Shown: positions 9,062 through 19,477 of the stretch, one piece after another
Layout: every line of letters begins with the position of its first letter
Numbering within the stretch: the stretch's first letter is position 1
Origin: JAXMBX01 sp046349635
GTDB taxonomy: Bacteria; Planctomycetota; Planctomycetia; Planctomycetales; Planctomycetaceae
Assembly (NCBI GenBank): GCA_046349635.1
Contig: JAXMBX010000033.1
Coordinates: forward strand, 1 to 58,933
DNA: 58,933 bases
Reading direction: 5' to 3'
Position numbers and translations under genes: made by a program
Notes under the pieces: generated by a model
Databases searched by the model: none
Told to the model about the DNA's origin: nothing
Seen by the model: only the letters and a program-made list of their open reading frames with translations

Positions 9062-10489
9062 ATGACCTGTGGCTGCCATCAATTTGATCCGGTTGTGAAT
9101 CGGCGGGACTTCTTGCGCACCACGGCCAACGGGTTTGGATCGCTGGCTCTCGCCGGACTGCTCGCGGGAAGCGCTTCCGGGGCGAATAAAACGTCTGCGA
9201 ATCCACTGGCTCCCCACGCACCCCACTTTGCTCCCAAGGCGAAGCGGGTCATTTTCCTGTTTATGCACGGCGGGCCGTCACAGGTCGATACGTTTGACTA
9301 CAAACCTCTGCTGCAGCGGGATCACGGCAAACCCTTGCCTTTCGCCAAGCCCCGTGTCGTCTCCAGTGTGACCGGAAACCTGCTTGGTTCTCCCTGGAAA
9401 TTCCAGCAATACGGCCAGTCGGGTGCCTGGGTCAGCGATCTCTTTCCGCATGTCGCCAAGCAGGTCGATCAGCTCTGCATGATCAAATCCATGCATGGCT
9501 CGAACTCGCGACATGGCGGGGCTCTCCTCGAACTGCATACCGGCAGTGATACCTTCGTCCGCCCGAGTATGGGTTCCTGGATCGTTTATGGACTGGGGAC
9601 CGAGAACCAGAATCTACCTGGTTACATCACCATTTGCCCCACGCTGACGCATGGGGGAGTGAACGCCTACAGTTCCGCGTTTCTGCCAGCGGTCTATCAA
9701 GGGACACCGCTGGGGAATGCGAGCATTCCCGCCGACAAGGCGAACATTCCTTTCATCGCCAATGCGGACTCGATGCCCAAAGATCTGCAGCGGATGGAAC
9801 TGGATCTTGTCCGCGAATTGAATGATTCCCACAGCCACGTCACGGGACCGGACAGCGCGCTGGAGGGACGGATCAACAGTTTCGAGTTGGCGTTTCGGAT
9901 GCAAACGGCTGCCCCGGAACTGCAGGATCTCAGTGGGGAGACCGCGGCCACGCAGAAGATGTATGGACTCGACAATCCGGTGACGTTCAACTTCGGCCGG
10001 CAATGCCTGATGGCGCGGCGGTTCGCCGAACGGGGAGTGCGTTTCATCCAGGTCACGCACAGTTACAAGTGGGATCAGCATGGCGGCCTGCGGAAGGACC
10101 ATTCGCGGAACGCGCTGGAAGTGGATCAGCCGATCGCCGCTCTCCTGCAGGACCTGCAGGCGCGGGGGCTGATGAAAGACACACTCGTGATGTGGGGAGG
10201 TGAATTTGGCCGGACGCCTACCGCACAGGGGGACGATGGCCGAGACCACAATCCGCACGGCTACACGATGTGGCTGGCCGGGGCGGGGGTCAAACCGGGG
10301 TTGCAATACGGAGCGACGGACGACTACGGATACTACTCTGTCCAGAACAAAGTCCACCTGCACGATCTGCATGCGACCTTGCTGCATTTGCTGGGTCTGG
10401 ATCACCTGAAATTGACGTATCGTTATGCAGGCAGAGACTTTCGGCTTACGGACGTGCATGGCGAAGTAGTCCGCGATATTCTAACGTGA
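9062..10489 (+). CDS. DUF1501 (sulfatase-like fold) Tat-exported protein
   Basis: A 475-residue DUF1501 protein with an N-terminal NRRDFLR twin-arginine motif and a hydrophobic stretch (FGSLALAGLLAGSASG), so export by the Tat pathway is likely. The domain begins with KRVIFLFMHGGPSQVDTFDYKP and includes LVMWGGEFGRTPTAQG, DGRDHNPHGYTMWLAGAG and HDLHATLLHLLGLDH, the usual alkaline-phosphatase/sulfatase superfamily markers of this family. It forms a two-gene unit with the preceding PSCyt protein. The function of such pairs is not established. The product presumably acts in the periplasm, perhaps on sulfated or phosphorylated polymers. Confidence 0.93.
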   Translation: MTCGCHQFDPVVNRRDFLRTTANGFGSLALAGLLAGSASGANKTSANPLAPHAPHFAPKAKRVIFLFMHGGPSQVDTFDYKPLLQRDHGKPLPFAKPRVVSSVTGNLLGSPWKFQQYGQSGAWVSDLFPHVAKQVDQLCMIKSMHGSNSRHGGALLELHTGSDTFVRPSMGSWIVYGLGTENQNLPGYITICPTLTHGGVNAYSSAFLPAVYQGTPLGNASIPADKANIPFIANADSMPKDLQRMELDLVRELNDSHSHVTGPDSALEGRINSFELAFRMQTAAPELQDLSGETAATQKMYGLDNPVTFNFGRQCLMARRFAERGVRFIQVTHSYKWDQHGGLRKDHSRNALEVDQPIAALLQDLQARGLMKDTLVMWGGEFGRTPTAQGDDGRDHNPHGYTMWLAGAGVKPGLQYGATDDYGYYSVQNKVHLHDLHATLLHLLGLDHLKLTYRYAGRDFRLTDVHGEVVRDILT

Positions 10490-10783
10490 AGCTAACGAAA
10501 AGCGGTGTCGCATCAGTTTTGAGGTTTCCGCTATACTTCTTGGAGCTAAAAGCGACGGGTTTTCAGCCGGATTGTTGTCGGCGGAAACTCCAAGACTCGA
10601 TGAAAGAGTCTGCAGTCATTCTCAGAGCCGGTGTCTCACTCCGGTGGTGACGCCAGGCTCTTTCGTTTTCTCGAGCGAGACCTGCCTCAATCTCGACTCG
10701 AATCCACACAATCGCGACGAACGGACAATCTTCTCTCACCCACCTCCCCGGATCATTCCCTCCACGGGATTAGCACGCTCATT

Positions 10784-13616
10784 ATGCAGAATATGGACTT
10801 TCTCCCCGGTTCCTTGAACCTGAGTTTCGTTGAAGGAATTTACGCCGACTACCTCGAAAACCCCGCCTCGGTCCCGGCGAAGTGGCAGCATTACTTTGAA
10901 CAGATGCGCCGCGAAGAAGGGAACGGTATTGAACGGCAAGTCGGGCCTTCGTTTCGCCCCCGCAGCCTGTTCAATCCCGTGCATTCAATTGCGACGATTC
11001 CCAGCCTCCCGGCTCCCGGCGAAAAGCCGAACGCGGAAATCGACGCCGCCGCCCGGCAGGATCGCGTCGACCAGTTGATCCGCAACTATCGCGTTCGGGG
11101 GCACCGGATGGCGCACCTCGATCCGCTCGTGATGCCTCCGGAAGAGTTTCCCGACGAACTGGAACCCTCAACCTTCGGTTTCACCCCCGAAGACATGGAC
11201 CGTCCTTTCTCCACGGTTACCATCCGGGGGGATGACGTCCGGACCCTCCGTAGAATCGTCGGGCGGTTGCGCAAAACCTATTGCCGATTCATCGGCGTGC
11301 AGTTCATGCACATCGATGACATCCAGATCCGTGAATGAGCTGCAGAACCGGATGGAAGGGTGCGAGAACCGCATCGAACTCAGCCGGTCCGAGCAACTTC
11401 GTATTCTCACGCGCCTGACGGATGCGGTCCTGTTCGAGGAATTCATCCAGAAGAAATTCCTGGGAGCGAAGAGCTTTTCCCTGGAAGGGGCGGAAAGCCT
11501 GATTCCGCTGCTCGACCTGGCGATCGAAAAAGCCGGGACGCAGGGAGTCCAGGAAGTGGTCCTGGGGATGGCTCACCGGGGACGTTTGAACGTCCTGGCG
11601 AACATCATGGGCAAAGACCCCAAGCGGATCTTCCGGGAATTTGCCGATATCGACCCGCATCTCCACCGGGGACGCGGGGACGTCAAATATCATCTGGGCT
11701 ACAGCAGTGACTGGAAGACGACCAGCGGCCAGCCGGTCCACCTGACGCTGTGTTTCAATCCCAGCCACCTGGAATTCGTGAACCCCGTCGCCATGGGACG
11801 GACCCGCGCCAAGCAGGACCGGATTGGAGACAAGGAACAGTCCAGGGTGATGAACGTCCTGATTCACGGCGACGCCGCATTTGCAGGCGAAGGGGTGATC
11901 CAGGAAACCCTGGCGATGAGCATGCTGCGGGCGTATGCCACGGGAGGAACGCTGCACATCATCGTGAACAACCAGATCGGGTTCACCACCCCCCCCAACC
12001 AGTCCCGTCCCGGACGTTACTGCACGGACGTGGCGAGAATGCTGCAGATTCCGATCTTCCACGTCAACGGGGAGCATCCGGAGTCAGTCGCCCAGGTCGT
12101 GCGACTCGCGCTCGACTTCCGGGAGAAGTTCAAGCGGGACGTGGTTATCGACATGTACTGTTACCGCCGCAAGGGGCACAACGAGACGGACGAACCGGCT
12201 TTCACGCAGCCTTTGATGTACGCCTCGATTGCCGAAAAGGATAATGTCCGCGAAAGCTATCTCGACCACCTGCTGACGATGGGTGGTGTGACGGTCGACC
12301 AGGCGGACTGGATCGTGGAGACCACTCGCGAACGGCTGGAGAAAGAACTCAGCGAAGCCCGCGGTGAAAAGTTCAATCATCGCCTCGACACCCTGGACGG
12401 CCTCTGGAAGAACTACAAGGGAGGAGCCGACGCAGACACCCCGGATATTTCGACCGCTTATCCCGAAAGCAAATTGTGCGATCTGCTGAAGAAGCTGACG
12501 ACGCTCCCGCCGGGATTCACCCCCCACTCCAAGATCGACAAAGTGCTAAAGACGCGGGCCGAGATGGCCGCGTTGAACGCTCCCGTGGACTGGGCCACGT
12601 CCGAATTGCTGGCGATGGCCACCCTTCTCAATGAAGGGACGCCTGTTCGCATGAGCGGCCAGGACGTCGAACGGGGAACGTTCAGCAGCCGGCACGCCGT
12701 CGTCCACGACTTCAAGACGGGCGAAAAATACCTGTCGCTCGCCCATCTTTCCCCCAAGCAGGGACGGATCGAACTATATAACAGTCTCCTCTCGGAAACC
12801 GGCGTACTCGGTTTCGAATACGGCTACAGTCTCGATACCCCCGAAGGGCTGGTGATCTGGGAAGCCCAGTTCGGCGACTTCTGCAACGTCGCCCAGGTGA
12901 TCATCGACCAGTTCATTGTCAGCGCCGAGGATAAATGGCGGCGGATGAGCGGCGTCACGCTGCTATTGCCGCACGGCCTCGAAGGGCAAGGTCCGGAACA
13001 CTCCAGCGCCCGCCTGGAACGCTTCCTGAGCCTCGCCGCCGCCGACAATATCCAGATCGTGAACCTCACGACTCCCGCGCAATACTTCCATTGCCTGCGG
13101 CGTCAGGTTCTCCGGAAGATTCGCAAGCCGCTGATCGTGATGAGCCCCAAGAGCCTGTTGCGCGATCCGCGGGCGGTCTCGCCGATGTCGGATCTGGCAA
13201 ACGGTGCCTTCCAGCGGGTCATTCCCGATACGCTGGCGAACCGACAGAAACCGGTCAAGCGAATCCTGTGCTGCAGCGGCAAGGTCTACTACGATCTGGA
13301 GAAATACCGCCAGGACAAGGGACTGGAAGAAGTCGCGATTGTCCGGCTGGAACAGCTCTATCCGCTGCGCAACGAAGAAATCCTGAATGCCCTGGCTTCC
13401 TACCCGGCGGAAGTGCCCGTTTACTGGGTGCAGGAAGAACCGGAAAACATGGGTGCGTGGCCTTCCATGCGGTTGTGGTACGTGGACAAGTTCTGCGGTA
13501 AGCATCCATTGTTCGGCGTGCACCGTCCTGCGTCGGCCAGTCCTGCGACCGGATCCGCCCACAGTCACAAGCTGGAACAGCAGAAGCTGATCGAAGACGC
13601 CTTCGCCAACCTGTAA
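10784..13616 (+). CDS. sucA: 2-oxoglutarate dehydrogenase E1 component, one frameshift
   Basis: The thiamine-diphosphate-dependent E1 subunit of the 2-oxoglutarate dehydrogenase complex (TCA cycle, cytosol), about 940 residues once repaired. The first part (ATG at 10784, MQNMDFLPGS) carries the E1 N-terminal helix FVEGIYADYLENP and RNYRVRGHRMAHLDPL. The rest carries EEFIQKKFLGAKSFSLEG, VLGMAHRGRLNVLANIMGK, HGDAAFAGEGVIQETLAMS and the C-terminal transketolase-like domain. The frame breaks at 11336-11338: the sequence reads CGT GAA TGA GCTG where homologues have Arg-Glu-Trp-Leu-Gln. Removing the A at 11338 restores TGG (Trp) and the whole frame. This looks like a sequencing insertion. No E2 gene is adjacent. 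Confidence 0.88.
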
Positions 13617-13640
13617 GAGGTCAAGCGGCGAATCAAAGAC

Positions 13641-13681
13641 AAAGGGTGTGGACTGACGAAACAGTCCACACCCTTTTTTTG
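13641..13681. terminator. Strong bidirectional Rho-independent terminator
   Basis: AAAGGGTGTGGACTG (13641-13655) and CAGTCCACACCCTTT (13662-13676) form a perfect 15-bp stem with a 6-base loop, followed by eight T. The A-rich left arm also gives a T-rich tail on the minus strand. It lies between the convergent sucA and ABC permease genes and can end both transcripts. Confidence 0.92.
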
Positions 13682-13712
13682 TTGATCGTTTTTTTGACGG
13701 CCGTACGGTTTC

Positions 13713-15440
13713 TCAGGAGCGGTCGAGTGTCGTCCGTCCGAGGGCCACGTCGAACTCACTGACCGCCGGGACGAGCATCGCGAGCGTCGTGAAGCCGTAG
13801 GTCGCGGTCAGGACCAGGCAGACCCCCAGCGTCTCTTCCAGCAGGAAGCCGGTGATCGCGTAGAACGTGAAGAACGGCAGGATGAACGCGGAGAGGGACA
13901 GGGCGGGCGAGGGGTTCTTGTGCGTCAGGGACATCGCCAGTCCCAGGCTCCCTCCCAGAATGAAGACCAGGAAGCTCGGCAGTTGCAGCCAGAAGGAGGA
14001 CCGGGCCTCCAGGATCAGCAACATGCAGATAAAGATCCCCAGGAAGAGGAAGAACATGGTCCCCAGGCTGTTGGCGATCGCCATGCGGGAATTCTCGAAC
14101 GAAAGTCCCGCGTGCAATCCCAACATGGTCGCGAAGAGAACCAGGGCGAGAAAACCGACGACGACGTAAATCAGGTTTTCGACGGAGATCTGCCCCTGAA
14201 TGGCGAGCCAGCCGGCCAGCAGCAAGGGCATCAGGATCACTTCCTTGGCGTTGTACAGCGCCCCGCCCAGTTTGCCGTAGATGAATTCCTTGGCGGTGAT
14301 GTCGGTCACGAGCAGGATTTCGAGCGTCTTGGCGTCCCGTTCCGTTGTCATGGAGGTGACGGACTGGGCATTGATCAGCAGCAGGCTGAGCAGGCTCAAG
14401 CCCACGAACGCGAATCCCTGTGCGGAAATCATCCCCAGGACGAGCTCTCCATCCGCGGCGGGACGCCCCACTCCATACAGTGCGGCCAGGAAAATCGCGA
14501 GATAGGCGAACTTGATCAGGAACACTTTCTTGCCGTAGGCGCTCGTGCAGATTTCCCGCCAGATAATGGGGGCTTCCCAGACATTACGGGTCGCCGCCAC
14601 GGTCGTTTTGGCCCCTTCTTCCGCCTTGGGGACGGTCCATTGTGCATCGGAAGGATTCCAGACCCGGACGCGGGCAATGGCGATGCCGTTCAGAACCAGC
14701 GCCATCGCGAGACTCACCAGCAGATAATTCAGCGGGAGCGAATCGACCCAGCCCCCTTCCGCGAGCGTGGATTGCGGCTCGATCACGACCAACATCCCGC
14801 GGAACGGATTTGCGAGCGCCAGCATGTGGGCGATGGGAGATTGCACCCCCAGGACGGCGATGGTCCCTTCGATGATCCCAAGGAACAGGACCAGTCCCAG
14901 CACACTGTAGGCCAGCGTCTGAAAGGTCTTTTCGCGCCAGAACGCGATGAGCGATCCCCAGCTTCCCGCGGCCAGGCCCGTACCGGCGGTGAGTGCCAAT
15001 GACCAGCCGATCTGTGCGGGAGTAATACCGCCGAGCATGGAGAGAAACGTGAACACGGGGAGGGAAACGCCGACAAACACCCCGACGAGGAGCAGGCTGG
15101 CCGCCAGTTTCCCGAGGACCAGTTCCTGGTTCCGTAAGTCGGTCATGATCAGCAGAACCATCGTCTTGCGGTCTTTTTCCTGCGAGACGTTCCCCGCTGC
15201 AAACAACAGCGAGAAAAACATGACGAGCGTCAGTTGCAGCAGCGAGAGGACCTGAAAGGTCAGGCTGCCGAAGCGGGCCAGTTCTCCGAGATTGAGACCC
15301 TGCTGCCAGCCGAACGTGACCTGCCCCAGCGTGTAGATGAGGATGAACAGGCCGGCGAGATAGCCGGAGCGGAGGAGGTAGTGGCGGAATTGGCGAGGAA
15401 CGGTGAGGGCTTCGCGGACGAAGATCGGACCGACAAACAT
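13713..15440 (-). CDS. ABC-2 type transporter permease, large
   Basis: A 575-residue integral membrane protein with about a dozen hydrophobic segments, for example LFILIYTLGQVTFGW, LSLLQLTLVMFFSLLFAAG and FFLFLGIFICMLLILEA. Two soluble motifs, QEKDRKTMVLLIMTDLRNQELVLGK and ERDAKTLEILLVTDITAKEFIYGK, are related to each other and match the cytoplasmic coupling segment of ABC-2 permeases (E-K/R-x-x-x-T-x-x-x-L-L-x-T). The protein therefore looks like two fused permease half-units. No ATP-binding partner is next to it, so the ATPase must be encoded elsewhere. The start MFVGPIFVREAL resembles that of related planctomycete permeases. Substrate unknown. Confidence 0.85.
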   Translation of the reverse strand: MFVGPIFVREALTVPRQFRHYLLRSGYLAGLFILIYTLGQVTFGWQQGLNLGELARFGSLTFQVLSLLQLTLVMFFSLLFAAGNVSQEKDRKTMVLLIMTDLRNQELVLGKLAASLLLVGVFVGVSLPVFTFLSMLGGITPAQIGWSLALTAGTGLAAGSWGSLIAFWREKTFQTLAYSVLGLVLFLGIIEGTIAVLGVQSPIAHMLALANPFRGMLVVIEPQSTLAEGGWVDSLPLNYLLVSLAMALVLNGIAIARVRVWNPSDAQWTVPKAEEGAKTTVAATRNVWEAPIIWREICTSAYGKKVFLIKFAYLAIFLAALYGVGRPAADGELVLGMISAQGFAFVGLSLLSLLLINAQSVTSMTTERDAKTLEILLVTDITAKEFIYGKLGGALYNAKEVILMPLLLAGWLAIQGQISVENLIYVVVGFLALVLFATMLGLHAGLSFENSRMAIANSLGTMFFLFLGIFICMLLILEARSSFWLQLPSFLVFILGGSLGLAMSLTHKNPSPALSLSAFILPFFTFYAITGFLLEETLGVCLVLTATYGFTTLAMLVPAVSEFDVALGRTTLDRS

Positions 15441-15564
15441 CGGAGGACTTTCTAGGCGCTAATAAAAGAAGTCTGGCCCCTATCGGGTCTCTTGCTCAGA
15501 ACCTGATTCGACTTCGCCGCGACGCCAAAGCCGTAACGGCTCTCTGCGGACGATGGCAAAGTGG

Positions 15565-15599
15565 GGGTGAAAATAAAGAAAATGCCCCGGATTTCGGGG
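15565..15599 (-). terminator. Weak terminator for the lipoprotein gene
   Basis: On the minus strand CCCCG-AAATC-CGGGG forms a short 5-bp GC stem, followed by the T-rich tract CATTTTCTTTATTTTC. It is 132 bp past the lipoprotein stop codon. The stem is short, so this is tentative. Confidence 0.35.
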
Positions 15600-15730
15600 A
15601 CACTCAGTATACGCCCGCCGTCGCGCGAGACGCAAAGAAAGGGGGAGTCAATCCGCTGTTTTGAGGGGATTGGCGCCTGTCTCGGGGGGAAAACCGGGCC
15701 GATTCCGGAGGTTTTCACCAGTCCGCAAGG

Positions 15731-16171
15731 TCACTTCTCCGGCTTTTGGGCCAGTTTGCGGCCGTTTTTCTCCGATTCGGGGCGCGTGAAATCCACCAGA
15801 CGTCCGCTCTTGAAGGTGAGCTGGTAAGTCTGCCCCTGGTCATCGGGACCAAAGCGGTATGTGCCGTCGGTGGAGTGTCCGGCAGAGCCATCGGTGTCGG
15901 ACATTTCGGGGGTGATGCGTTTCCCCTTTTCGCCGACGATTTTGTTGACGGTGTCGAGGGTCATGCCGTTGTCCACGCGGTTGCGCATGAGCCAGGCGAG
16001 TTCGCGGGAGTCGCGCGTCGCCTGGTATTGGGCACGATGTTTCTGTTCCTCGCCACGTCCGACGGCGTCCTTATCGACGTGTTTGCCGGGCATTTTCATC
16101 AGGCTCAGCGGACTGCAGCCCGATGCAGCGATGAGAAGCAAGCCGAGTACGAATGTGATTTTTGAGGACAT
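15731..16171 (-). CDS. Predicted lipoprotein of unknown function
   Basis: A 146-residue protein. I chose the ATG at 16171 because it gives a clean lipoprotein signal peptide, MSSKITFVLGLLLIAASGC, with lipobox AASGC. The mature part has a charged region (KHVDKDAVGRGEEQKHRAQ), then a stretch DNGMTLDTVNKIVGEKGKR that resembles the start of a SmpA/OmlA (BamE-like) fold, and a beta-rich end (GTYRFGPDDQGQTYQLTFKSGRLVDF). The resemblance to BamE-type small lipoproteins is a guess from that pattern. It stands alone, on the same strand as the ABC permease but separated by about 290 bp with a possible terminator. Confidence 0.8.
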   Translation of the reverse strand: MSSKITFVLGLLLIAASGCSPLSLMKMPGKHVDKDAVGRGEEQKHRAQYQATRDSRELAWLMRNRVDNGMTLDTVNKIVGEKGKRITPEMSDTDGSAGHSTDGTYRFGPDDQGQTYQLTFKSGRLVDFTRPESEKNGRKLAQKPEK

Positions 16172-16658
16172 CCCTGACCTCCCGGACCGACGAAAAGCGT
16201 TCCCGACCCCAGATGGCGGGAGAATTCGACGGGCGCATGTTCCTCGAAAACCCAAACTAAGGCCAGACCAGTTTTTAGGGCGATTCCTGTGGCGGCTTGA
16301 GAGTGTTGCCTTCGCACCACATCGCCGTCCGGATGTTGCCGGGGCGCTGTAACTCCCGGTCTTTCAAGGCCCTGCGCTGTAGAGAGCGGCTGAGACCCTG
16401 CGAGGGCGTTGCCGTTCGGCAACATTCTTGACGAGCGTCCAACGGGCCGCTCCTCGGAAATCACGCACCCTCCGGATTTCGTCAGCCTGTTTCACGGCAA
16501 GGACTTATCGCCGTTCAATCGGAGGTCGTTGTCAAGATTTCTGAACGCTTTGACAACTCCGGCACGGGGGCTGCTTAACACCTTGAACATCACCAACGCG
16601 ACACACACTCGCAACACAACACAGTCTTAAGTTCAGTTCAGAAAGAGAGCCACACACC
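16172..16658. other. Intergenic region, 487 bp
   Basis: This lies between the divergent lipoprotein and pilin-like genes and should hold both promoters. GTTGCC-GTTC-GGCAAC (16409-16424) is a small perfect hairpin. No convincing gene is visible; the short open frames here have no recognisable protein character. Confidence 0.5.
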
Positions 16659-16973
16659 ATGACGAATCTTCTTCTCGCCCTGTACAACGATCAACGCGGT
16701 TTCATCGTCTCCGGAGAACTGGTCCTGATCTCCACCATCGCGGTCCTGGCCTTGGTCGTCGGCCTCTCCGAAGTCGCCAACAATATCAATCACGAACTGG
16801 AAGACGTCGGCTCCGCGTTCGCTTCGATGAATCAGGGATACAGCGTCAAGGGAGCGTGTGGCCACGGCGGGAGCAAACAGGGAAGCTGCTTCCAGGACCG
16901 CAGCGACTTCTGCGACCAGCCCTGCGACATCAAGAACACGCCCCCCAGCCACGAATCGGGCTGCAGCTACTAA
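16659..16973 (+). CDS. Small pilin-like membrane protein with a Cys-rich tail
   Basis: A 104-residue protein. The N-terminal half is laid out like a Flp/TadE or type IV pilin precursor: a short polar leader (DQRGFIVSGE), a conserved-looking Glu at residue 20, and a long hydrophobic helix (LVLISTIAVLALVVGLSEVA) running into an amphipathic helix (NNINHELEDVGSAFASMNQ). The C-terminal half is unusual, with six Cys plus Gly, His and Ser (KGACGHGGSKQGSCFQD, DFCDQPCD, ESGCSY), which suggests disulfides or metal binding outside the membrane. A purine-rich GAAAGAGAG ribosome site precedes the ATG and a strong terminator follows. I do not recognise a named family. Confidence 0.75.
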   Translation: MTNLLLALYNDQRGFIVSGELVLISTIAVLALVVGLSEVANNINHELEDVGSAFASMNQGYSVKGACGHGGSKQGSCFQDRSDFCDQPCDIKNTPPSHESGCSY

Positions 16974-17121
16974 GTTCGAGTCACAAAATGCTCTGGACGA
17001 AGAGCGACCTCAGAAGTTCGTTCCTCCGATCCGATCACCAACCGCATTTTGTGAAGAGGTCTCTTCGCGCCTAATTTCCTCGAACTCTCTCCGTTCGAGA
17101 TCTTGAAACTCTCTCTGAATG

Positions 17122-17163
17122 CACCGGCTTGGGAAATCCTCACTTCCCGGCCGGTGTTTTTTT
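17122..17163 (+). terminator. Rho-independent terminator after the pilin-like gene
   Basis: CACCGGCTTGGGAA (17122-17135) pairs with TTCCCGGCCGGTG (17144-17156) across an 8-base loop, with one bulge, followed by seven T. It lies between convergent genes: plus-strand pilin-like protein and minus-strand nitrilase fusion. Confidence 0.88.
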
Positions 17164-17175
17164 GCGCGTGGAGAC

Positions 17176-19357
17176 CTATTGCGAGATCATGCGGACCTGT
17201 TGGAGGCCGGTGCGATACCAGTCCCCCAGCGCTCCGGAGCTGAGGCCGAGTTGCGCCATTCTGCCGGTGGACTTCTGCAGGTCGATCGTCTGGACGATCA
17301 GGTCTTCCTCAAAAATCGATCCTTCCTGGACGATGTTTCCATCGGGGTCGATCACGCGGCTTTGGCCGTGCGAGCCGGAGGTGTCCGGATTGGCAGGGGC
17401 ATTGGCGTGAAGAACGTAAACGGAGTTTTCGACGGCGCGGGCCTGGATCTGGGCGCGGTAGGGAGCGATCTTCTTTTCGTTCTTGATGCCCGATTCGTGG
17501 GAGAGGTAGAAGACAACGCGTGAGCCGGCCATGACGGGGAGGCGGACAAGTTCGGGGTAGCGTTCATCGTGGCAGACGATGATGGAGCAGGGGACATTAT
17601 CGATTTGGAAGACGGAGAGGTGATCGCCGCTGATGGGCCAATTTTCAGCGAGTTTCATCTTGTGGTAGCGTTCGAGTGTTTTGCCCGAGGGATCGAACAC
17701 GATGGCAGAGTTATACAACTTCCCTTCAACAGGCGTGGGGTTACCGATCAGGGCATAGACGTTGTGTTCGCGACAGGCATCGGCAACTTGACGTTCCGCG
17801 TCGGCCAAGGCTTCCGGATTCAACGACTGCATGTAGGCGTTGTCGAAATATCCGCTGAGTGAGCATTCCGGAAAGACCACCACGCGGGCTTTCTGCCTGG
17901 CGGCTTTCGCGAGGAAGTCCCTGGTTTTGGCGACGTTTTCCGCGATGTTTCTAGAGGAACGCATCTGGGCGACCGCCACGCGAAGCTTCTTCGATGGATC
18001 CGATTTCTGAGACGTAGCGGGTTTGGCAGGTTCGGCGGCGGAGGCTTTCTTCTGGTGCTGGTCGATTCCCTTCAGAGTGCCATCAAGGATCGTCTGGCCG
18101 AGCGTTTCACCATAGAAACTCATGCTGGCCTCATAGCCTCCGCCGGAGCGGTATTCGGGGGCTGTGAGGATGTAGCTGTCCCATTCATCGGCCAGGCCGC
18201 CGATGACAGGATGAGCCGCTCCGGTCCGCTTTCCGGTTTCCTGCTTAATCGTGCGTCCGAGTTCGGCGATCATTTCGCCCGGGACTCCGACGATCAGCAG
18301 GTCTCCCAGCCGAACCGAGACGCTGGCGGTTTTTTTGGGGAACATCTTGGGGAGCATTTCGGTGAGGATTTTTTCATTGAGGCCGTACTCCGCTCCACCA
18401 GTCTCCATGAATTTGGGATGCCAACTGGTGGGGGGAAGGTCAATTACCTGGCGATGGAATTCAAACGGGACATCCTTGCTGACGGTGGTTTTCTTCCAGA
18501 GATCCCAGGCGATGATTCCCAGATCGCGGCCGTAGTATTCCGCCTTTTCCCAACGGCTGTTGCCGGCGACGGAGCGGGCGGTGGGGGCCTGATCACCTTC
18601 CGCGCCGTTGTAGTACATCACCGTGGTGTCCTGCCCGATGAGCGATTCGAGGGTCCGCTGCAGATGGCCCGGCCAATCGCCGGAAAACATCATCTGTTCG
18701 GCGAGCATGAAGGTAGGATGCGCGGTGAAGTTGACGAGAACCGCGAGCGATTTGCCGTCGAGCGTATCGATGCGGGTGAGAGTCATTTCATTGTTGTCGG
18801 TGTAGCCTCCTGATGGCGGCGGTTGCGGTTCCAGCCCGCGATCTGGTTGCTGACAGTGCCGACCTGGACGGGGACGAGATTTTTGGAGGCATTGCGGATG
18901 ACGGCGACGAATTTTTCGAGGACGAGTTTGTGAACGGGGGCGCTGAAGATTCCAAGTTGTGGGATCTTGTAGTCGTTGCCGGAGTGGAACGCGTTGGTTT
19001 CGATGCTGCCGTGGGAATGGCTTGGGAGGAGAATGAGAGAGTCGAGGGTGCAGTCGGGATCGTTGAGGGCCTTGACGACCTCCTCCTTGAAAGGGGGTGG
19101 GAACCCGAGGAGGTCGGCGGTGACGAGGGTGAAGCGCTGCTTGCCATCGGAGAGGACGAGGGCCTTGGCGCGAAGATGCGGTCGTGGGTTCCCTCGGCGG
19201 GTTTGTTCATCCGTTCGCCGAAACCACCCAGCGGACAATTCATGCTTTGCGGGGGAGTGATGTCTTCACGGGCAATGCCCGCGCGTAATTCCGCAGCGTG
19301 GAGATTTGAGGCGGAGAAGGCGAGGAGGAAAGAGAGACAGAGCAGGCGGCGGAGCAT
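17176..19357 (-). pseudogene. Neutral/alkaline ceramidase-like domain fused to a nitrilase, two frameshifts
   Basis: Reconstructed as one secreted protein of about 725 residues from the ATG at 19357 (signal peptide MLRRLLCLSFLLAFSASNLHA). Part one (AELRAGIAREDITPP, PLGGFGERM, THDRIFA) continues after a shift near 19165-19172 as KALVLSDGKQRFTLVTADLLG and LPSHSHGS. It continues after a second shift near 18810-18816 as GGYTDNNEMTLTRIDTLDGK, NFTAHPTFM and MYYNGAEGDQAP. These are neutral/alkaline ceramidase N-terminal motifs. After a Lys/Ala-rich linker comes a complete carbon-nitrogen hydrolase domain with the nitrilase triad: Glu in VVVFPECSLSGYF, Lys in YHKMKL and Cys in IIVCHDERYPE. The ceramidase-like family is common in planctomycetes with unproven activity. 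The nitrilase part should cleave an amide or nitrile. Both frameshifts leave motifs intact, so they may be sequencing errors. Confidence 0.8.
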
Positions 19358-19477
19358 GGCGGGGACCTCACAGGTAGGGTGTGAATGATGTCCCTGCAGT
19401 GTACCGGAATATTTCTTCCGAAGCACAAGGTTATCGGGGGAGTGACGAGGGAAAATCAGGAGGATCAACGTCCCTGT

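Noticed and set aside
11330..11345. Programmed frameshift in sucA
   Set aside because: No slippery heptamer or stimulatory structure is evident, and the shift exactly replaces a conserved Trp codon by TGA through one added A.
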